Source: an uncultured Opitutia bacterium
GTDB lineage: Bacteria; Verrucomicrobiota; Verrucomicrobiia; Opitutales; Opitutaceae
NCBI GenBank assembly: GCA_903881475.1
Contig: CAIRTK010000018.1
Span: forward strand, 1 to 64,000
Direction of reading: 5' to 3'
Length of the DNA: 64,000 bases
Shown here: one piece after another, positions 1 to 8,841 of the stretch
Layout of the letters: every line of letters begins with the position of its first letter
Numbering within the stretch: the first letter of the stretch is position 1
Position numbers and translations under genes: made by a program
The notes under the pieces: generated by a model
Told to the model about the DNA's origin: nothing
Seen by the model: the letters and a program-made list of their open reading frames with translations, nothing else
The model's database searches: none

Positions 1-573
<573 letters not shown>

Positions 574-577
574 TTGG

Positions 578-654
578 AAACCACGAAACACACGAAATGC
601 ACCAAAGAAAAATCAGCTTCCGAATCTTTCGTGTGATTCGTGTATTTCTTAGTT
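578..654. repeat. Inverted repeat, CACGAA word family
   Basis: The left arm (AACCACGAAACACACGAA) and right arm (TTCGTGTATTTCTTAGTT) form an imperfect inverted repeat that fills the atpD-atpC gap. Each arm is built from a reiterated word of about 9 bases. A long hairpin in the mRNA is possible. It belongs to the dispersed repeat population of this window. Confidence 0.75.
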
Positions 655-671
655 AAAAAAATCCCGCCTCC

Positions 672-1079
672 ATGCCCTTGATTCTCGAAATCGTCACTCC
701 CGAGGCCCGGGTTTATTCCGACACCATCGACACCGTCGTCATCCCGACGACGTCCGGTGAAGTCGGCATCCTGCCCGGCCACATTCCGTTGCTCACCCAG
801 ATCGAGCAAGGTGAACTACGCGTGACGAAAAACGGCCAGACCCAGTGGCTCGCCGTGAGCGGCGGCTTCGCCGAGGTCGAGGGTGACCGGGTTCATGTTC
901 TCGCCGAAAACGCCATCACCGAGGAAAAGATCGATGAGCATGCGGTCGAGGCCGCGCTCAAGCGCGCCGAACAGGAACTGAAGGACGCCAAGGATATCGA
1001 TCCGCAGCAGTACGAGCACCTCCAAAGCCTCGTGCGGTACTCCGGCGTCCAACTCGCGGTCAAGCGCCGCCGCCGGTAA
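672..1079 (+). CDS. atpC: ATP synthase F1 subunit epsilon
   Basis: This encodes the epsilon subunit of F1 ATP synthase (135 aa, normal length), part of the central stalk that couples rotation and restrains ATP hydrolysis. The N-terminal beta-sandwich is visible: LEIVTPEARVYSD, then the signature GEVGILPGHIPLLTQIEQGELRV near residues 32-54. It is followed by the helical hairpin rich in Ala, Glu and Lys. It follows atpD after 98 bases taken up by an inverted repeat, and a strong terminator follows it. It is therefore the last gene of the atp operon. Confidence 0.96.
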   Translation: MPLILEIVTPEARVYSDTIDTVVIPTTSGEVGILPGHIPLLTQIEQGELRVTKNGQTQWLAVSGGFAEVEGDRVHVLAENAITEEKIDEHAVEAALKRAEQELKDAKDIDPQQYEHLQSLVRYSGVQLAVKRRRR

Positions 1080-1088
1080 TACCCGTCC

Positions 1089-1121
1089 GGCCCTGGCACT
1101 TTGTGTCAGGGCCTTTTTCTT
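1089..1121 (+). terminator. Intrinsic terminator of the atp operon
   Basis: An 11-bp stem (GGCCCTGGCAC / GTGTCAGGGCC, one G-T wobble) with loop TTT is followed by TTTTTCTT. It lies 10 bases after the atpC stop and separates the atp operon from the feo genes. Confidence 0.9.
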
Positions 1122-1163
1122 GCACCCCTACTGAAACTGAGTCTCGTTCAGCAAACCCCGCCG

Positions 1164-1427
1164 ATGAACTCAACGCGCGAACCGTTTCGACCCCAGCGCA
1201 TGCGGCTGACCGAGCTTCCCAACGGCGCCGCCGGCCGGGTCTGCGAACTCGCGGGTCAAGCCGAGGTTTGCCAGCGGCTGCGCGAGATGGGGGTGGGTGA
1301 ATCCATCATCATTGAGCGCGTGTCAGGGCAGGGGACCTTGCTCTGCCTCGTCAGCAACACCCGCATCGCGCTCAGCGAGGGCGCGGCCCGTCATATCGTG
1401 GTCGAACTCATCCGCTCGGCCCGCTGA
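1164..1427 (+). CDS. FeoA-type iron transport accessory protein (first copy)
   Basis: This is a small SH3-like FeoA domain protein (87 aa from ATG 1164; a second possible start is ATG 1200, at MRLTELPNG, closer to the usual FeoA beginning). The pattern LTELPNGAAGRV, then QRLREMGVGESIIIERVSGQG and LVSNTRIALSEGAA, matches FeoA. These proteins assist the ferrous iron permease FeoB on its cytoplasmic side. It is 8 bases ahead of a second FeoA gene, and feoB follows. No good ribosome-binding site decides between the two starts. Confidence 0.85.
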   Translation: MNSTREPFRPQRMRLTELPNGAAGRVCELAGQAEVCQRLREMGVGESIIIERVSGQGTLLCLVSNTRIALSEGAARHIVVELIRSAR

Positions 1428-1435
1428 TCCCCGCC

Positions 1436-1678
1436 ATGGCTGCCACCCTGCTCAAGCTTTCCGACCTCGCCGTGGGCGCCAGCGCCACGGTCCGGGAATT
1501 TCCCGCGCAAGACCCGGCCTTCATTCGCCTCCGCGAAATGGGCCTGCTCGCCGGCACCCGGATCACGCTCGTCCGCACCGCCCCGCTGGGCGATCCGCTC
1601 GAAATCAAGGTCCGCGGCTATTACCTCACGCTCCGCAAGGTGGACGCCGCCCACGTCCTCGTCGAACCCGTACCCTGA
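1436..1678 (+). CDS. feoA: FeoA-type iron transport accessory protein (second copy)
   Basis: This 80-aa protein is a second FeoA domain: LKLSDLAVGASATVREF, then RLREMGLLAGTRITLVRTAPLGDPLEIKVRGYYLTLRK. The central GDPLEIKVRGY block is the best-conserved part of FeoA, so this copy is nearer the canonical protein than the one before it. It is one base from feoB and almost certainly co-translated with it. Two tandem feoA genes ahead of feoB are known in several anaerobic and facultative groups. Confidence 0.9.
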   Translation: MAATLLKLSDLAVGASATVREFPAQDPAFIRLREMGLLAGTRITLVRTAPLGDPLEIKVRGYYLTLRKVDAAHVLVEPVP

Positions 1679-1679
1679 C

Positions 1680-3803
1680 ATGGCGCTGCCCTCGCACATT
1701 TCCGCGGCCCCTGTATCCGCCGGATCGCGGACTCCGGTCTACGCGCTCGTGGGCAACCCCAACTGCGGCAAGAGCACGCTTTTCAACGCGCTCACCGGCC
1801 TCAAACAAAAGGTCGGCAACTACCCCGGCGTCACCGTCGAAAAAAAGGTCGGCACCGCCTACTCCCAGCACGGCCAGCCCATCACGGTCATCGACCTACC
1901 CGGCACGTACTCGCTCGCCGCCCGCTCGCCCGACGAGGCGGTCACCCGCGACGTCCTGCTCGGCCGCCGCAGCGATACGGCCCAGCCCGACCGGATCCTG
2001 TGCATCGTCGACGCCACCAACCTTGAGCGAAACCTTTACCTCGTTCACCAGATCCTCGATCTCGGCCGGCCCGTCATCCTCGTGATGAACATGATGGACC
2101 TCGCGGCCGAGGCCGGGCTCAACGTCCGTGTCGCGCGGCTGGAGAAGGAACTCGGCATCCCCGTGATCGCCTGCGAGGCCGTCAATGGCAAGGGGTTGGT
2201 CGAGTTGCGGGTGGCCATGAGCCGCTCCGACCTGCCGCTCGCGCGCCATGCCTGGGACGTGCCCGCGCCCATCGCCCCGGCCGTGTCGGAACTCGCCGCC
2301 TCGCTGGTCGAGCACGACCGCAAGCTCCCGCTCATCGCCCGCGCCGAGGCCCTCCTTCTGCTCACCGACCAGGACTCCGTCCGCGTCGCCGGCTCCACGC
2401 CGCTCAGCCCGCGCACGGCGGAAATCCTGCACGGGTGGCAGCAACGCTGGGCCGCCGAGGGCACCGACTGGGCCGGCACACTGGTAAATTCGCGCTACGA
2501 GGCCATCGGCCGGATCGCCTCGGAAGTGGTGCTCCGCGCCGGCACGGTCGGTCCCAGCCTCTCGGACAAGATCGACGCCGTGGTCACCCATGCCGTCTGG
2601 GGCTGGCTGGTGCTGGGCTGTGTCATGACGCTGCTGTTTATCAGCATCTTCACGCTCGCCCAGGCGCCCATGGACTGGATCGGCACCCACACCGCCCTGC
2701 TGGCCGACTGGGTGAAGTCCCGCATGCCGGAGGGCGACCTGCGGGACTTGATCACCGACGGCGCCATCGGCGGGGTTGGCAGTGTGGTGACCTTCCTGCC
2801 GCAGATCCTGATCCTGTTCTTCTTCATCGGGCTGCTGGAAAGCACCGGTTACATGGCCCGCGCCGCGTTCATCATGGACCGGCTCATGAGCCGCGTCGGC
2901 CTCAACGGCAAAAGCTTCATCCCGCTGCTGAGCTCCTATGCGTGCGCCATCCCCGGCATCATGGCGACGCGCACCATCGAGGACGCCAAGGACCGGCTCG
3001 TCACCATCCTCGTCGCGCCGCTCATGAGCTGCTCGGCCCGGCTGCCCGTTTACCTCCTGATGATCGCCGCGCTGCTGCCCAACGACCGCGTGTCGCTTGG
3101 CGCCAAGGTCGGCATCATGCTGCTCATGTATGCGCTCGGCACCGTGGGGGCGTTTGGCTTTGCCTGGCTGTTCAAGCGCACGCTCCTGAAGGGCGCGCCG
3201 CCGCTGATGATCATGGAGCTGCCGCCTTACCGCCTGCCGGGCCTGAAGGACGTGGCGCTGCAGATGCTCGAGCGCGCCGGGATCTTCCTCCGCCGGGCCG
3301 GCACCGTCATCCTTGGCATCAGCATCGTCCTGTGGTTCCTCGCCGCCTATCCCAAGGCGCCCGCGGGCGCCACCCCCACCCAGCAGCTGGCCCAGAGCTT
3401 TGCCGGGCGGGCGGGCCACGCCCTCGAGCCCGTGATCAAGCCGCTCGGCTTTGACTGGCAGATTGGCATCGGGCTCATCAGCTCCTTCGCGGCGCGCGAG
3501 GTGTTTGTCTCGACGATGGGCGTCGTCTTCAACGCGGAATCCTCCGAGGAAAACACCGCCCCGCTGCGCGATGCGCTCAAGGCCGCCCGCTGGCCCGACG
3601 GCCGGGTGCTCTTCACCCCGCTGGTGTGCCTTTCCCTGATGGTCTTCTACGTCTTTGCCATGCAATGCATGAGCACCATCGCGGTCGTGAAGCGCGAGAC
3701 CAACGGCTGGAAGTGGCCCGTGTTCCAAACCCTCTACATGACTGGCACCGCGTGGGTTTTGTCGTTCATTGTGTACCAGACCGGCCACGCGCTCGGTTTT
3801 TAG
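1680..3803 (+). CDS. feoB: Ferrous iron transport protein B
   Basis: FeoB is the Fe(II) permease of the inner membrane (707 aa). The N-terminal G domain shows G1 GNPNCGKST (about residues 26-34), switch region NYPGVTVEK, G3 DLPGTYSL and G4 NMMD. The membrane part carries the FeoB gate signatures LLSSYACAIPGIMATRTI and LMSCSARLPVY, and ends with FAAREVFVSTMGVVF and YVFAMQCMSTIAVVKRET. All parts are present, so it should be functional. It starts one base after the feoA stop and is followed by a small Cys-rich membrane peptide, the usual feo arrangement. Confidence 0.97.
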   Translation: MALPSHISAAPVSAGSRTPVYALVGNPNCGKSTLFNALTGLKQKVGNYPGVTVEKKVGTAYSQHGQPITVIDLPGTYSLAARSPDEAVTRDVLLGRRSDTAQPDRILCIVDATNLERNLYLVHQILDLGRPVILVMNMMDLAAEAGLNVRVARLEKELGIPVIACEAVNGKGLVELRVAMSRSDLPLARHAWDVPAPIAPAVSELAASLVEHDRKLPLIARAEALLLLTDQDSVRVAGSTPLSPRTAEILHGWQQRWAAEGTDWAGTLVNSRYEAIGRIASEVVLRAGTVGPSLSDKIDAVVTHAVWGWLVLGCVMTLLFISIFTLAQAPMDWIGTHTALLADWVKSRMPEGDLRDLITDGAIGGVGSVVTFLPQILILFFFIGLLESTGYMARAAFIMDRLMSRVGLNGKSFIPLLSSYACAIPGIMATRTIEDAKDRLVTILVAPLMSCSARLPVYLLMIAALLPNDRVSLGAKVGIMLLMYALGTVGAFGFAWLFKRTLLKGAPPLMIMELPPYRLPGLKDVALQMLERAGIFLRRAGTVILGISIVLWFLAAYPKAPAGATPTQQLAQSFAGRAGHALEPVIKPLGFDWQIGIGLISSFAAREVFVSTMGVVFNAESSEENTAPLRDALKAARWPDGRVLFTPLVCLSLMVFYVFAMQCMSTIAVVKRETNGWKWPVFQTLYMTGTAWVLSFIVYQTGHALGF

Positions 3804-3804
3804 G

Positions 3805-3972
3805 ATGAACCCGCAATTCCAATCGTTCGCCGCCCTCGTTGTGGTCGCCCTCGCGGCGGCTTGGCTCGTGCGGCGTTCGCTCGCGAAGAAAAAACATCCG
3901 GGCTGCGGCGGCGACTGTGGTTGTGCGTCATCCGAAGTGAAGGCCGCGGCCGCCAAAATCGCCCGGCCCTAG
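3805..3972 (+). CDS. FeoB-associated Cys-rich membrane protein
   Basis: This 55-aa protein has one N-terminal membrane segment (SFAALVVVALAAAWLVRR), a basic stretch (SLAKKKH) and a Cys cluster, PGCGGDCGCAS. This is the layout of the small FeoB-associated Cys-rich proteins found after feoB; a role in handling Fe(II) or in complex assembly is suspected, not shown. I chose ATG 3805, one base after the feoB stop (TAG 3801-3803), because a start further upstream would lie inside feoB. Confidence 0.85.
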   Translation: MNPQFQSFAALVVVALAAAWLVRRSLAKKKHPGCGGDCGCASSEVKAAAAKIARP

Positions 3973-4026
3973 TCCGCGGCGTTTTCCCGGTTGCGCAGGC
4001 GTCTCCGCCGGCTAGCGTCCCCGGCC

Positions 4027-5364
4027 ATGCTTCCCCGCCCCCTTCGTCAGCTGGCGTTGTTCATGGGCCTCGCCGTCCTCGTCTGCGCCCAGGAGAAACC
4101 GCTGGCCATCACCGGTGCGCAGATCATCCCGATCGCCGGCGATCCCATCGCCCATGGCGTGCTCCTCGTCCAGCATGGCAAGATCCTTGCCGTAGGTTCC
4201 GCCAACACCGTGAAGATTCCCGCCGGGGCCGATGTGCTCGACGCCACCGGCCAGGTCCTCATGCCCGGGCTCATCGACTCCCACAGCCATATTGGCGCCG
4301 GCTCGGGCGGCGATGGCTCCAATCCCATTCAGCCCGACGCCCGCGTCCTCGATTCGCTCGATGTTCGCGACGCCTCGATCCAGAAGGCGCGGGCCGGCGG
4401 TATCACGGCGGTCAACGTGATGCCCGGCTCCGGCCATCTCATCAGCGGCCAGACCCTTTACCTCAAGCTGCGCGAGGCCCGCACCATCGACGACCTGCTG
4501 ATCAAGCTGCCCGACGGCAGCAATGCCGGCGGCCTCAAGATGGCCAACGGCACCAACTCCATCAAGGCCGCGCCTTTCCCCGGCACCCGCGCCAAGTCCG
4601 CCGCCCTCGTCCGCGAGGAGTACATCAAGGCCCAGGAATACCGCGACAAGGTCAGGCGCGCCAACGGCGATCCGGAAAAAATGCCGCCGCGCGATCTCGC
4701 CCTCGAGGAACTCGTCGAGGTCCTCGACGGCAAGCGCATCGTCCAGAACCACACGCACCGCCACGACGACATCCTGACCGTGATCCGGCTGTCCAAGGAG
4801 TTCGGCTTCAAGGTCGTGCTGCACCACGTCAGCGAGGGCTGGAAGGTGGCCGACGAAATCGCCGCCGCCCACGTGGCCTGCTCGGTCATCATCGTCGATT
4901 CGCCCGGCGGGAAGCTCGAGACCCGCGACGCCGACTGGCGCACCCCGGCCATCCTGGAGAAGGCCGGCGTGCTGGTCGGGTTCCACACCGATGACCCCAT
5001 CTGCGACTCCCGCCGCTTCCTGCGCACCCCGGCGCTCGCCGTCCGCGCGGGCATGACGCGCAAGGGCGCCCTCGAGGGTGTGACCATCGCCAACGCCAAG
5101 ATCATCGGCCTAGAGGACCGCATCGGTTCGCTCGAGCCCGGCAAGGACGCCGACTTCATCCTGCTCTCCGGCGATCCCCTGAGCATCTATACCCACGTCG
5201 AACAGACCTGGGTCGAGGGCCGCAAGGTCTTCGATCTCTCCCGGCCGCAGGATCACCTGTATGCCGCGGGCGGAGTGGGGGCGGGGGATTCCCGCCGTGC
5301 CCAGCTCTGCTGTTTCACCAGCGCGTGGGACCTTATCGCCGCCGCCAACGGAGCCAACCAATGA
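4027..5364 (+). CDS. Secreted imidazolonepropionase-like amidohydrolase (active type)
   Basis: This 445-aa metal-dependent amidohydrolase starts with a signal peptide (LALFMGLAVLVCAQ). It has the beta-sandwich start LAITGAQIIPIAGDP and the HxH motif in PGLIDSHSHIG (H86, H88). Further ligand candidates are the His cluster NHTHRHDD (H242, H244, H246), H266/H267 in VVLHHVSEG and H320 with D322 in GFHTDDP. The end GSLEPGKDADFILLSGDP is typical of the superfamily. The substrate is unknown; relatives act on cyclic amides and dipeptides. ATG 4027 is chosen because it gives the signal peptide. The stop overlaps the start of a paralogue that lacks the metal ligands. Confidence 0.88.
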   Translation: MLPRPLRQLALFMGLAVLVCAQEKPLAITGAQIIPIAGDPIAHGVLLVQHGKILAVGSANTVKIPAGADVLDATGQVLMPGLIDSHSHIGAGSGGDGSNPIQPDARVLDSLDVRDASIQKARAGGITAVNVMPGSGHLISGQTLYLKLREARTIDDLLIKLPDGSNAGGLKMANGTNSIKAAPFPGTRAKSAALVREEYIKAQEYRDKVRRANGDPEKMPPRDLALEELVEVLDGKRIVQNHTHRHDDILTVIRLSKEFGFKVVLHHVSEGWKVADEIAAAHVACSVIIVDSPGGKLETRDADWRTPAILEKAGVLVGFHTDDPICDSRRFLRTPALAVRAGMTRKGALEGVTIANAKIIGLEDRIGSLEPGKDADFILLSGDPLSIYTHVEQTWVEGRKVFDLSRPQDHLYAAGGVGAGDSRRAQLCCFTSAWDLIAAANGANQ

Positions 5365-6599
5365 AAACCCCGGCCCGCCTTCCGCTCCTGCTCGCCCTCC
5401 TCGTCGCCCCGTTCGTTCTGCGCGCCGAGAACCTCGCCGTCACCGGCGGCACCGTCTACACCATGGCCGGCGCCCCGCTCAAAAACGGCGTCGTGCTCAT
5501 CCGCGATGGCAAGATCGAGGCCGTCGGCCCGGCCGACACGGTGAAAATTCCCGCCGGCTACCGCGTGCTCCACGCCGTCGTCGTCACCCCCGGCCTGATT
5601 GATGCGCATGCCACCGTCGGCCTGTCCGGCCTGCTCAACCAGCCGCAGGACCAGGACATGCTGGAAAAATCCTCGCCCATGCAGCCCGATCTCCGCGCCA
5701 TCGACGCCTACAACGCCAAGGACGAGCTCGTCGCCTGGGTGCGCTCGTTCGGCGTCACCACCGTCAATACCGGCCATGCGCCGGCCGCGCTGATTTCCGG
5801 CCAGACGATGATCGTCAAGACCTTCGGCCGCACGGCCGACGAGGATGTCGTCAACCCCGCCGCCACGACGTCGGTCACGCTCGGGCGCAACGGTCTCGCC
5901 AACGACGGCTCGCCGGGTTCCGCCGCCAAGCCGCCCGGCACGCGCTCCAAGGCCGTCGCCATGCTGCGCGACGAGCTGATCAAGACGCAGGAATACGCCA
6001 AAAAACGCGCCGGCAAGGACGAGGCCAAGCGCCCCGGCCGCGACCTGCGGTACGAGACGCTGCTCCGCGCCTTCGACGGCACGCAGCCGCTGCTCGTCAC
6101 CGTCAACCGCCAGCAGGATATCATCTCCGCGCTGCGCCTCGCCCGGGAATTCAAGCTCCAGATCATCCTCGACGGCTGCGCCGACGCCCAGCTCGTGCTC
6201 GCGGAGATCAAGGCCAGCGGCTTCCCCGTCATCATCCATCCCACCATGCAGCGCAGCTACGAGGACATGGAAAACCTCAGCGTGGAAACCGCCGGCAAAC
6301 TCCACGCCGCCGGCATCCCGATTGCGCTGCAGAGCAGTTATGAGGGCTACGTGCCGAAGACCCGCGTCGTGCTCCTCGAGGCGGGTGTCGCCGCGGCCAA
6401 CGGCCTCGGCTTCGAGCCCGCGCTCGCCAGCATCACCATCGACGCCGCCAAACTGCTGCGCATCGCCGACCGCGTGGGTTCGCTGGAAAAGGGCAAGGAC
6501 GCCGACCTCGCGCTCTACGACGGCGACCCCTTTGAATACACCTCGCACTGTGTCGGCACCCTCGTCGAGGGCCAGGTCTTCGCCGATGGCCCGCGCTAA
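5361..6599 (+). CDS. Amidohydrolase paralogue lacking the metal ligands
   Basis: This 412-aa protein has a signal peptide (LPLLLALLVAPFVLRA) and the fold and ends of its upstream neighbour (LAVTGGTVYTMAGAP; GSLEKGKDADLALYDGDP). Every metal-site position that I can align is changed. HSH becomes HAT (residues 83-85), NHTHRHDD becomes VTVNRQQD, LHHVSEG becomes LDGCADA, and FHTDDP becomes LQSSYE. It is therefore probably not a hydrolase and may be a partner or stabilising subunit of the active copy. The ATGA overlap at 5361-5364 supports coupled synthesis. Confidence 0.85.
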   Translation: MKTPARLPLLLALLVAPFVLRAENLAVTGGTVYTMAGAPLKNGVVLIRDGKIEAVGPADTVKIPAGYRVLHAVVVTPGLIDAHATVGLSGLLNQPQDQDMLEKSSPMQPDLRAIDAYNAKDELVAWVRSFGVTTVNTGHAPAALISGQTMIVKTFGRTADEDVVNPAATTSVTLGRNGLANDGSPGSAAKPPGTRSKAVAMLRDELIKTQEYAKKRAGKDEAKRPGRDLRYETLLRAFDGTQPLLVTVNRQQDIISALRLAREFKLQIILDGCADAQLVLAEIKASGFPVIIHPTMQRSYEDMENLSVETAGKLHAAGIPIALQSSYEGYVPKTRVVLLEAGVAAANGLGFEPALASITIDAAKLLRIADRVGSLEKGKDADLALYDGDPFEYTSHCVGTLVEGQVFADGPR

Positions 6600-6607
6600 C
6601 CGATTCC

Positions 6608-7393
6608 ATGGAAGTCATCATTCGCAAGGACGCTGAAGCCGGCTGCCTCCTCGGCGCCCGGATCATCGCGCGGCTGGTGCGCGACAAGCCCGCCGCCGTG
6701 CTCGGCCTCGCCACGGGCCGCACCCCCCTCCGGCTTTATCAGGAACTGATCCGCCTGCATCGCGACGAGGGGCTCGATTTCAGCCGGGTCACCACGTTCA
6801 ATCTCGACGAATACGTCGGGCTGCCCGCGACCCACGACCATTCCTACCGGTATTTCATGCGGGAAAATTTTTTCCGCCACATCAACATCGACCAGGCGCG
6901 CACCCATGTGCCCGACGGCACGGCGGCCGACCTGCACGCCGAGTGCCGCGCCTATGAGGAGCGCATCACCGCGGCCGGCGGCATCGATCTCCAGCTGCTC
7001 GGCCTCGGGCGCAACGGCCACATCGGGTTCAACGAGCCGTCCGGCTCGCTCCGCTCCCGCACCTGGATCAAGATCCTCTCCGAGCAGACCCTGCAGGATA
7101 ACAGCGACGCCTTCGGCTCCCGCTCCACCATGCCCCGCCATGCGATCACCATGGGCATCGGCACCATCCTGGATACACGCCGCTGCCTGCTGCTCGCCTT
7201 CGGCCCGCCCAAAACCCGCGCCGTCGAGCGCATGATCGAGGGTCCGCTCGCCGCCATTTGTCCCGCCTCGGCCCTCCAGCTCCATCCGCGCGCCACGGTC
7301 GTGGTCGACGAGTCGTCCGCGTCCGCGCTGCAGTTCGCCGACCATTACCGCTGGATCGACGCCAATAAGCTCCCTTGGCAGCGCTACGATTGA
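6608..7393 (+). CDS. nagB: Glucosamine-6-phosphate deaminase
   Basis: NagB converts glucosamine 6-phosphate to fructose 6-phosphate and ammonia in the cytoplasm (261 aa, normal length). Visible motifs are LGLATGRTPLRLYQEL near residue 38, TFNLDEYVGL with the catalytic Asp, the block LLGLGRNGHIGFNEPSGSL with the catalytic His, and ITMGIGTILDTRRCLLLAFG. It starts 8 bases after the amidohydrolase pair. A common transcript is likely, but a functional link between amino-sugar use and the amidohydrolases is not proven. Confidence 0.95.
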   Translation: MEVIIRKDAEAGCLLGARIIARLVRDKPAAVLGLATGRTPLRLYQELIRLHRDEGLDFSRVTTFNLDEYVGLPATHDHSYRYFMRENFFRHINIDQARTHVPDGTAADLHAECRAYEERITAAGGIDLQLLGLGRNGHIGFNEPSGSLRSRTWIKILSEQTLQDNSDAFGSRSTMPRHAITMGIGTILDTRRCLLLAFGPPKTRAVERMIEGPLAAICPASALQLHPRATVVVDESSASALQFADHYRWIDANKLPWQRYD

Positions 7394-7541
7394 GGCCGGT
7401 GGCCGCAGGTGTCCCATCGGCGGCAGCGGCGGCGGCTCACCTGCACGGCAAGGTGAGACCCGCCGTTGAAGGGCAGGGCAAATTCCCCGGGTGAGCCGTG
7501 CGCGGAGCCAGTCGCGAAGTCAAAGAACAGAAAAAAGCCGC

Positions 7542-7573
7542 TTGACCTTATTGGTAAGTTTTAACTTACCATT
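7542..7573 (+). promoter_or_regulatory. Promoter with ArsR-type operator palindrome
   Basis: A perfect 9-bp inverted repeat, TGGTAAGTT (7552-7560), TT, AACTTACCA (7563-7571), ends 7 bases before the start codon of an ArsR-type gene. A TTGACC box at 7542-7547 could be the -35 element, which would place the palindrome over the -10 region. The layout is that of an autorepressed operon. The surrounding bases are AT-rich against a GC-rich background. The -10 box is not clear. Confidence 0.7.
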
Positions 7574-7578
7574 GGGCC

Positions 7579-7932
7579 ATGTCGTATCCCACCGATGAGC
7601 TGCTGGCCCTCGCGAGCGAAACGCGCGCCACCATCCTGCAGCGGTTGGAGGCGGGGCCGCGGACGGTCGGCGAAATCGCGCAGGGCCTGCCGGTCAGCCG
7701 GCCGGCAATTTCTCAGCACCTGCGGATCCTCGAGCAGGCGAAGCTTGTCACCGAGGAATACCAGGGCACGCGGCACATTTACCGGATCGATCCCACCGGC
7801 CTCGCCACGCTGCGCACCTGGCTCGACCGCTTCTGGACCCGCTCGCTCGATGCCTTTGCCGCCGAAGTCGAACGCCAAAACCAAACCCCTCATCCCTCCC
7901 ATGCAAAACAGCGCCGTGCCTCCCGTCCGTAA
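7579..7932 (+). CDS. ArsR-family winged-helix transcriptional regulator
   Basis: This 117-aa regulator has the ArsR fold: LLALASETRATILQRLEAGPRTVGEIAQGLPVSRPAISQHLRILEQAKLV is the DNA-binding helix-turn-helix (residues 5-55), followed by the wing EEYQGTRHIYRIDP. No Cys metal-sensor motif is seen. It is therefore closer to the metal-independent members that are commonly paired with SRPBCC (AHSA1-like) genes. Exactly such a gene overlaps its 3' end. Autoregulation through the palindrome just upstream is likely. The C-terminal 25 residues are low-complexity and polar. Confidence 0.92.
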   Translation: MSYPTDELLALASETRATILQRLEAGPRTVGEIAQGLPVSRPAISQHLRILEQAKLVTEEYQGTRHIYRIDPTGLATLRTWLDRFWTRSLDAFAAEVERQNQTPHPSHAKQRRASRP

Positions 7933-8386
7933 GTCCATCGCCGTCTCCACCTCGCCCGACCGGGCCTTCGCTATCTTCACCGGTGGCATGCACCAGTGGT
8001 GGCCGCGGGCCCATACGCTCAACCCCAAGGCGGAACGTGCCGCCGTGATCGCCGAGCCCCGCGCCGGCGGGCGCTGGTTCGAACGCGCAGTGGATGGCAC
8101 CGAGTGCACCTGGGGCCAGGTGCTGACCTGGGAACCTCCCCACCGCGTCATCCTCGGCTGGCAGCTCGATGAGCAGTGGCAGTACAACCCGGCTTTCCTG
8201 ACCGAGGTCGAGATCCGCTTCGAGTCCAAGGACGGAAAATCCACCCAGGTGACCCTCGAGCACCGCAATCTCGAACGCTACGGCGTCCATGCCGCTACAC
8301 TGCGTGCCGGCCTGGACTCCGATGAGGGGTGGATGGGCGGCTTGCGCGGCTTTGCCGCCGTCGCGGGTTCGGCCGCTGCATCATGA
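7901..8386 (+). CDS. SRPBCC (AHSA1/START-like) domain protein
   Basis: This 161-aa protein of the SRPBCC helix-grip fold shows KSIAVSTSPDRAFAIFTGGMHQWWPRAH at the start, EPRAGGRWFERAVDGTECTWGQVLTWEPPHRVILGW in the middle and VTLEHRNLERYG near the end, all typical of the AHSA1 family. These proteins bind small hydrophobic ligands; the ligand here is unknown. The gene overlaps the ArsR gene by 32 bases in another frame. Its stop forms an ATGA overlap with the next gene, so three genes are coupled. ATG 7901 matches the family N-terminus. Confidence 0.88.
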   Translation: MQNSAVPPVRKSIAVSTSPDRAFAIFTGGMHQWWPRAHTLNPKAERAAVIAEPRAGGRWFERAVDGTECTWGQVLTWEPPHRVILGWQLDEQWQYNPAFLTEVEIRFESKDGKSTQVTLEHRNLERYGVHAATLRAGLDSDEGWMGGLRGFAAVAGSAAAS

Positions 8387-8841
8387 AAGCCTCCACCTTG
8401 CTCCGCGCCGCGGCCATTGTCCTGCTGCTTCACTCGCTGGGTCATACGCTCGGCGGTGTGGTTTTCTATCGGCCGCATTCACCGGCGGAAGCCAGCGTCA
8501 TCGCGGCGATGCAGTCCAGCCGGGTGACGGCGGGTGGCACAACCCGGTCCCTCTGGGACTTTTACTACGGCTCGGGTCTGGCGGTGGGCGCGCTTTCCTT
8601 CATGCTTGCAGGCATCGTGTGGACGCTCGCCCGCCTTGCCCGCGCGCCCGGCGCCCACCTCGGCACCATCTTGGTCTGGATCATTGCCGGCTGCCTGCTG
8701 CAGGTCGCCCTTTGCCTCCGTTATTTCTTCGTTCTGCCCGCCCTGCTGCTGTTGGCCGCCGCCGGCCTGTGCGGTGCGGCCGGCTGGGTCCAGCTCTCCA
8801 CCCGTCGCCTCAGCCCACCAGCCAGTGATGGCCGCGCCTGA
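8383..8841 (+). CDS. Four-helix integral membrane protein, unknown
   Basis: This 152-aa protein appears to have four membrane segments: near residues 5-25 (LLRAAAIVLLLHSLGHTLGG), 60-80, 92-112 and 115-132. The pattern of an N-terminal LLHSLGHTLGG and a periplasmic loop with SSRVTAGGTTRSLWDFYYG recurs in small LIC_13387-like membrane proteins that sit next to ArsR/AHSA1 genes; I do not know its function. ATG 8383 overlaps the previous stop (ATGA). Its 3' end overlaps the convergent exoD-like gene by 32 bases. Confidence 0.75.
   Translation: MKASTLLRAAAIVLLLHSLGHTLGGVVFYRPHSPAEASVIAAMQSSRVTAGGTTRSLWDFYYGSGLAVGALSFMLAGIVWTLARLARAPGAHLGTILVWIIAGCLLQVALCLRYFFVLPALLLLAAAGLCGAAGWVQLSTRRLSPPASDGRA

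Noticed and set aside
1896-3956. 686-codon open frame on the minus strand over feoB
   Set aside because: It is an antisense shadow in a GC-rich gene; composition is Gly, Arg, Asp and His-rich without domains, while feoB is clear.
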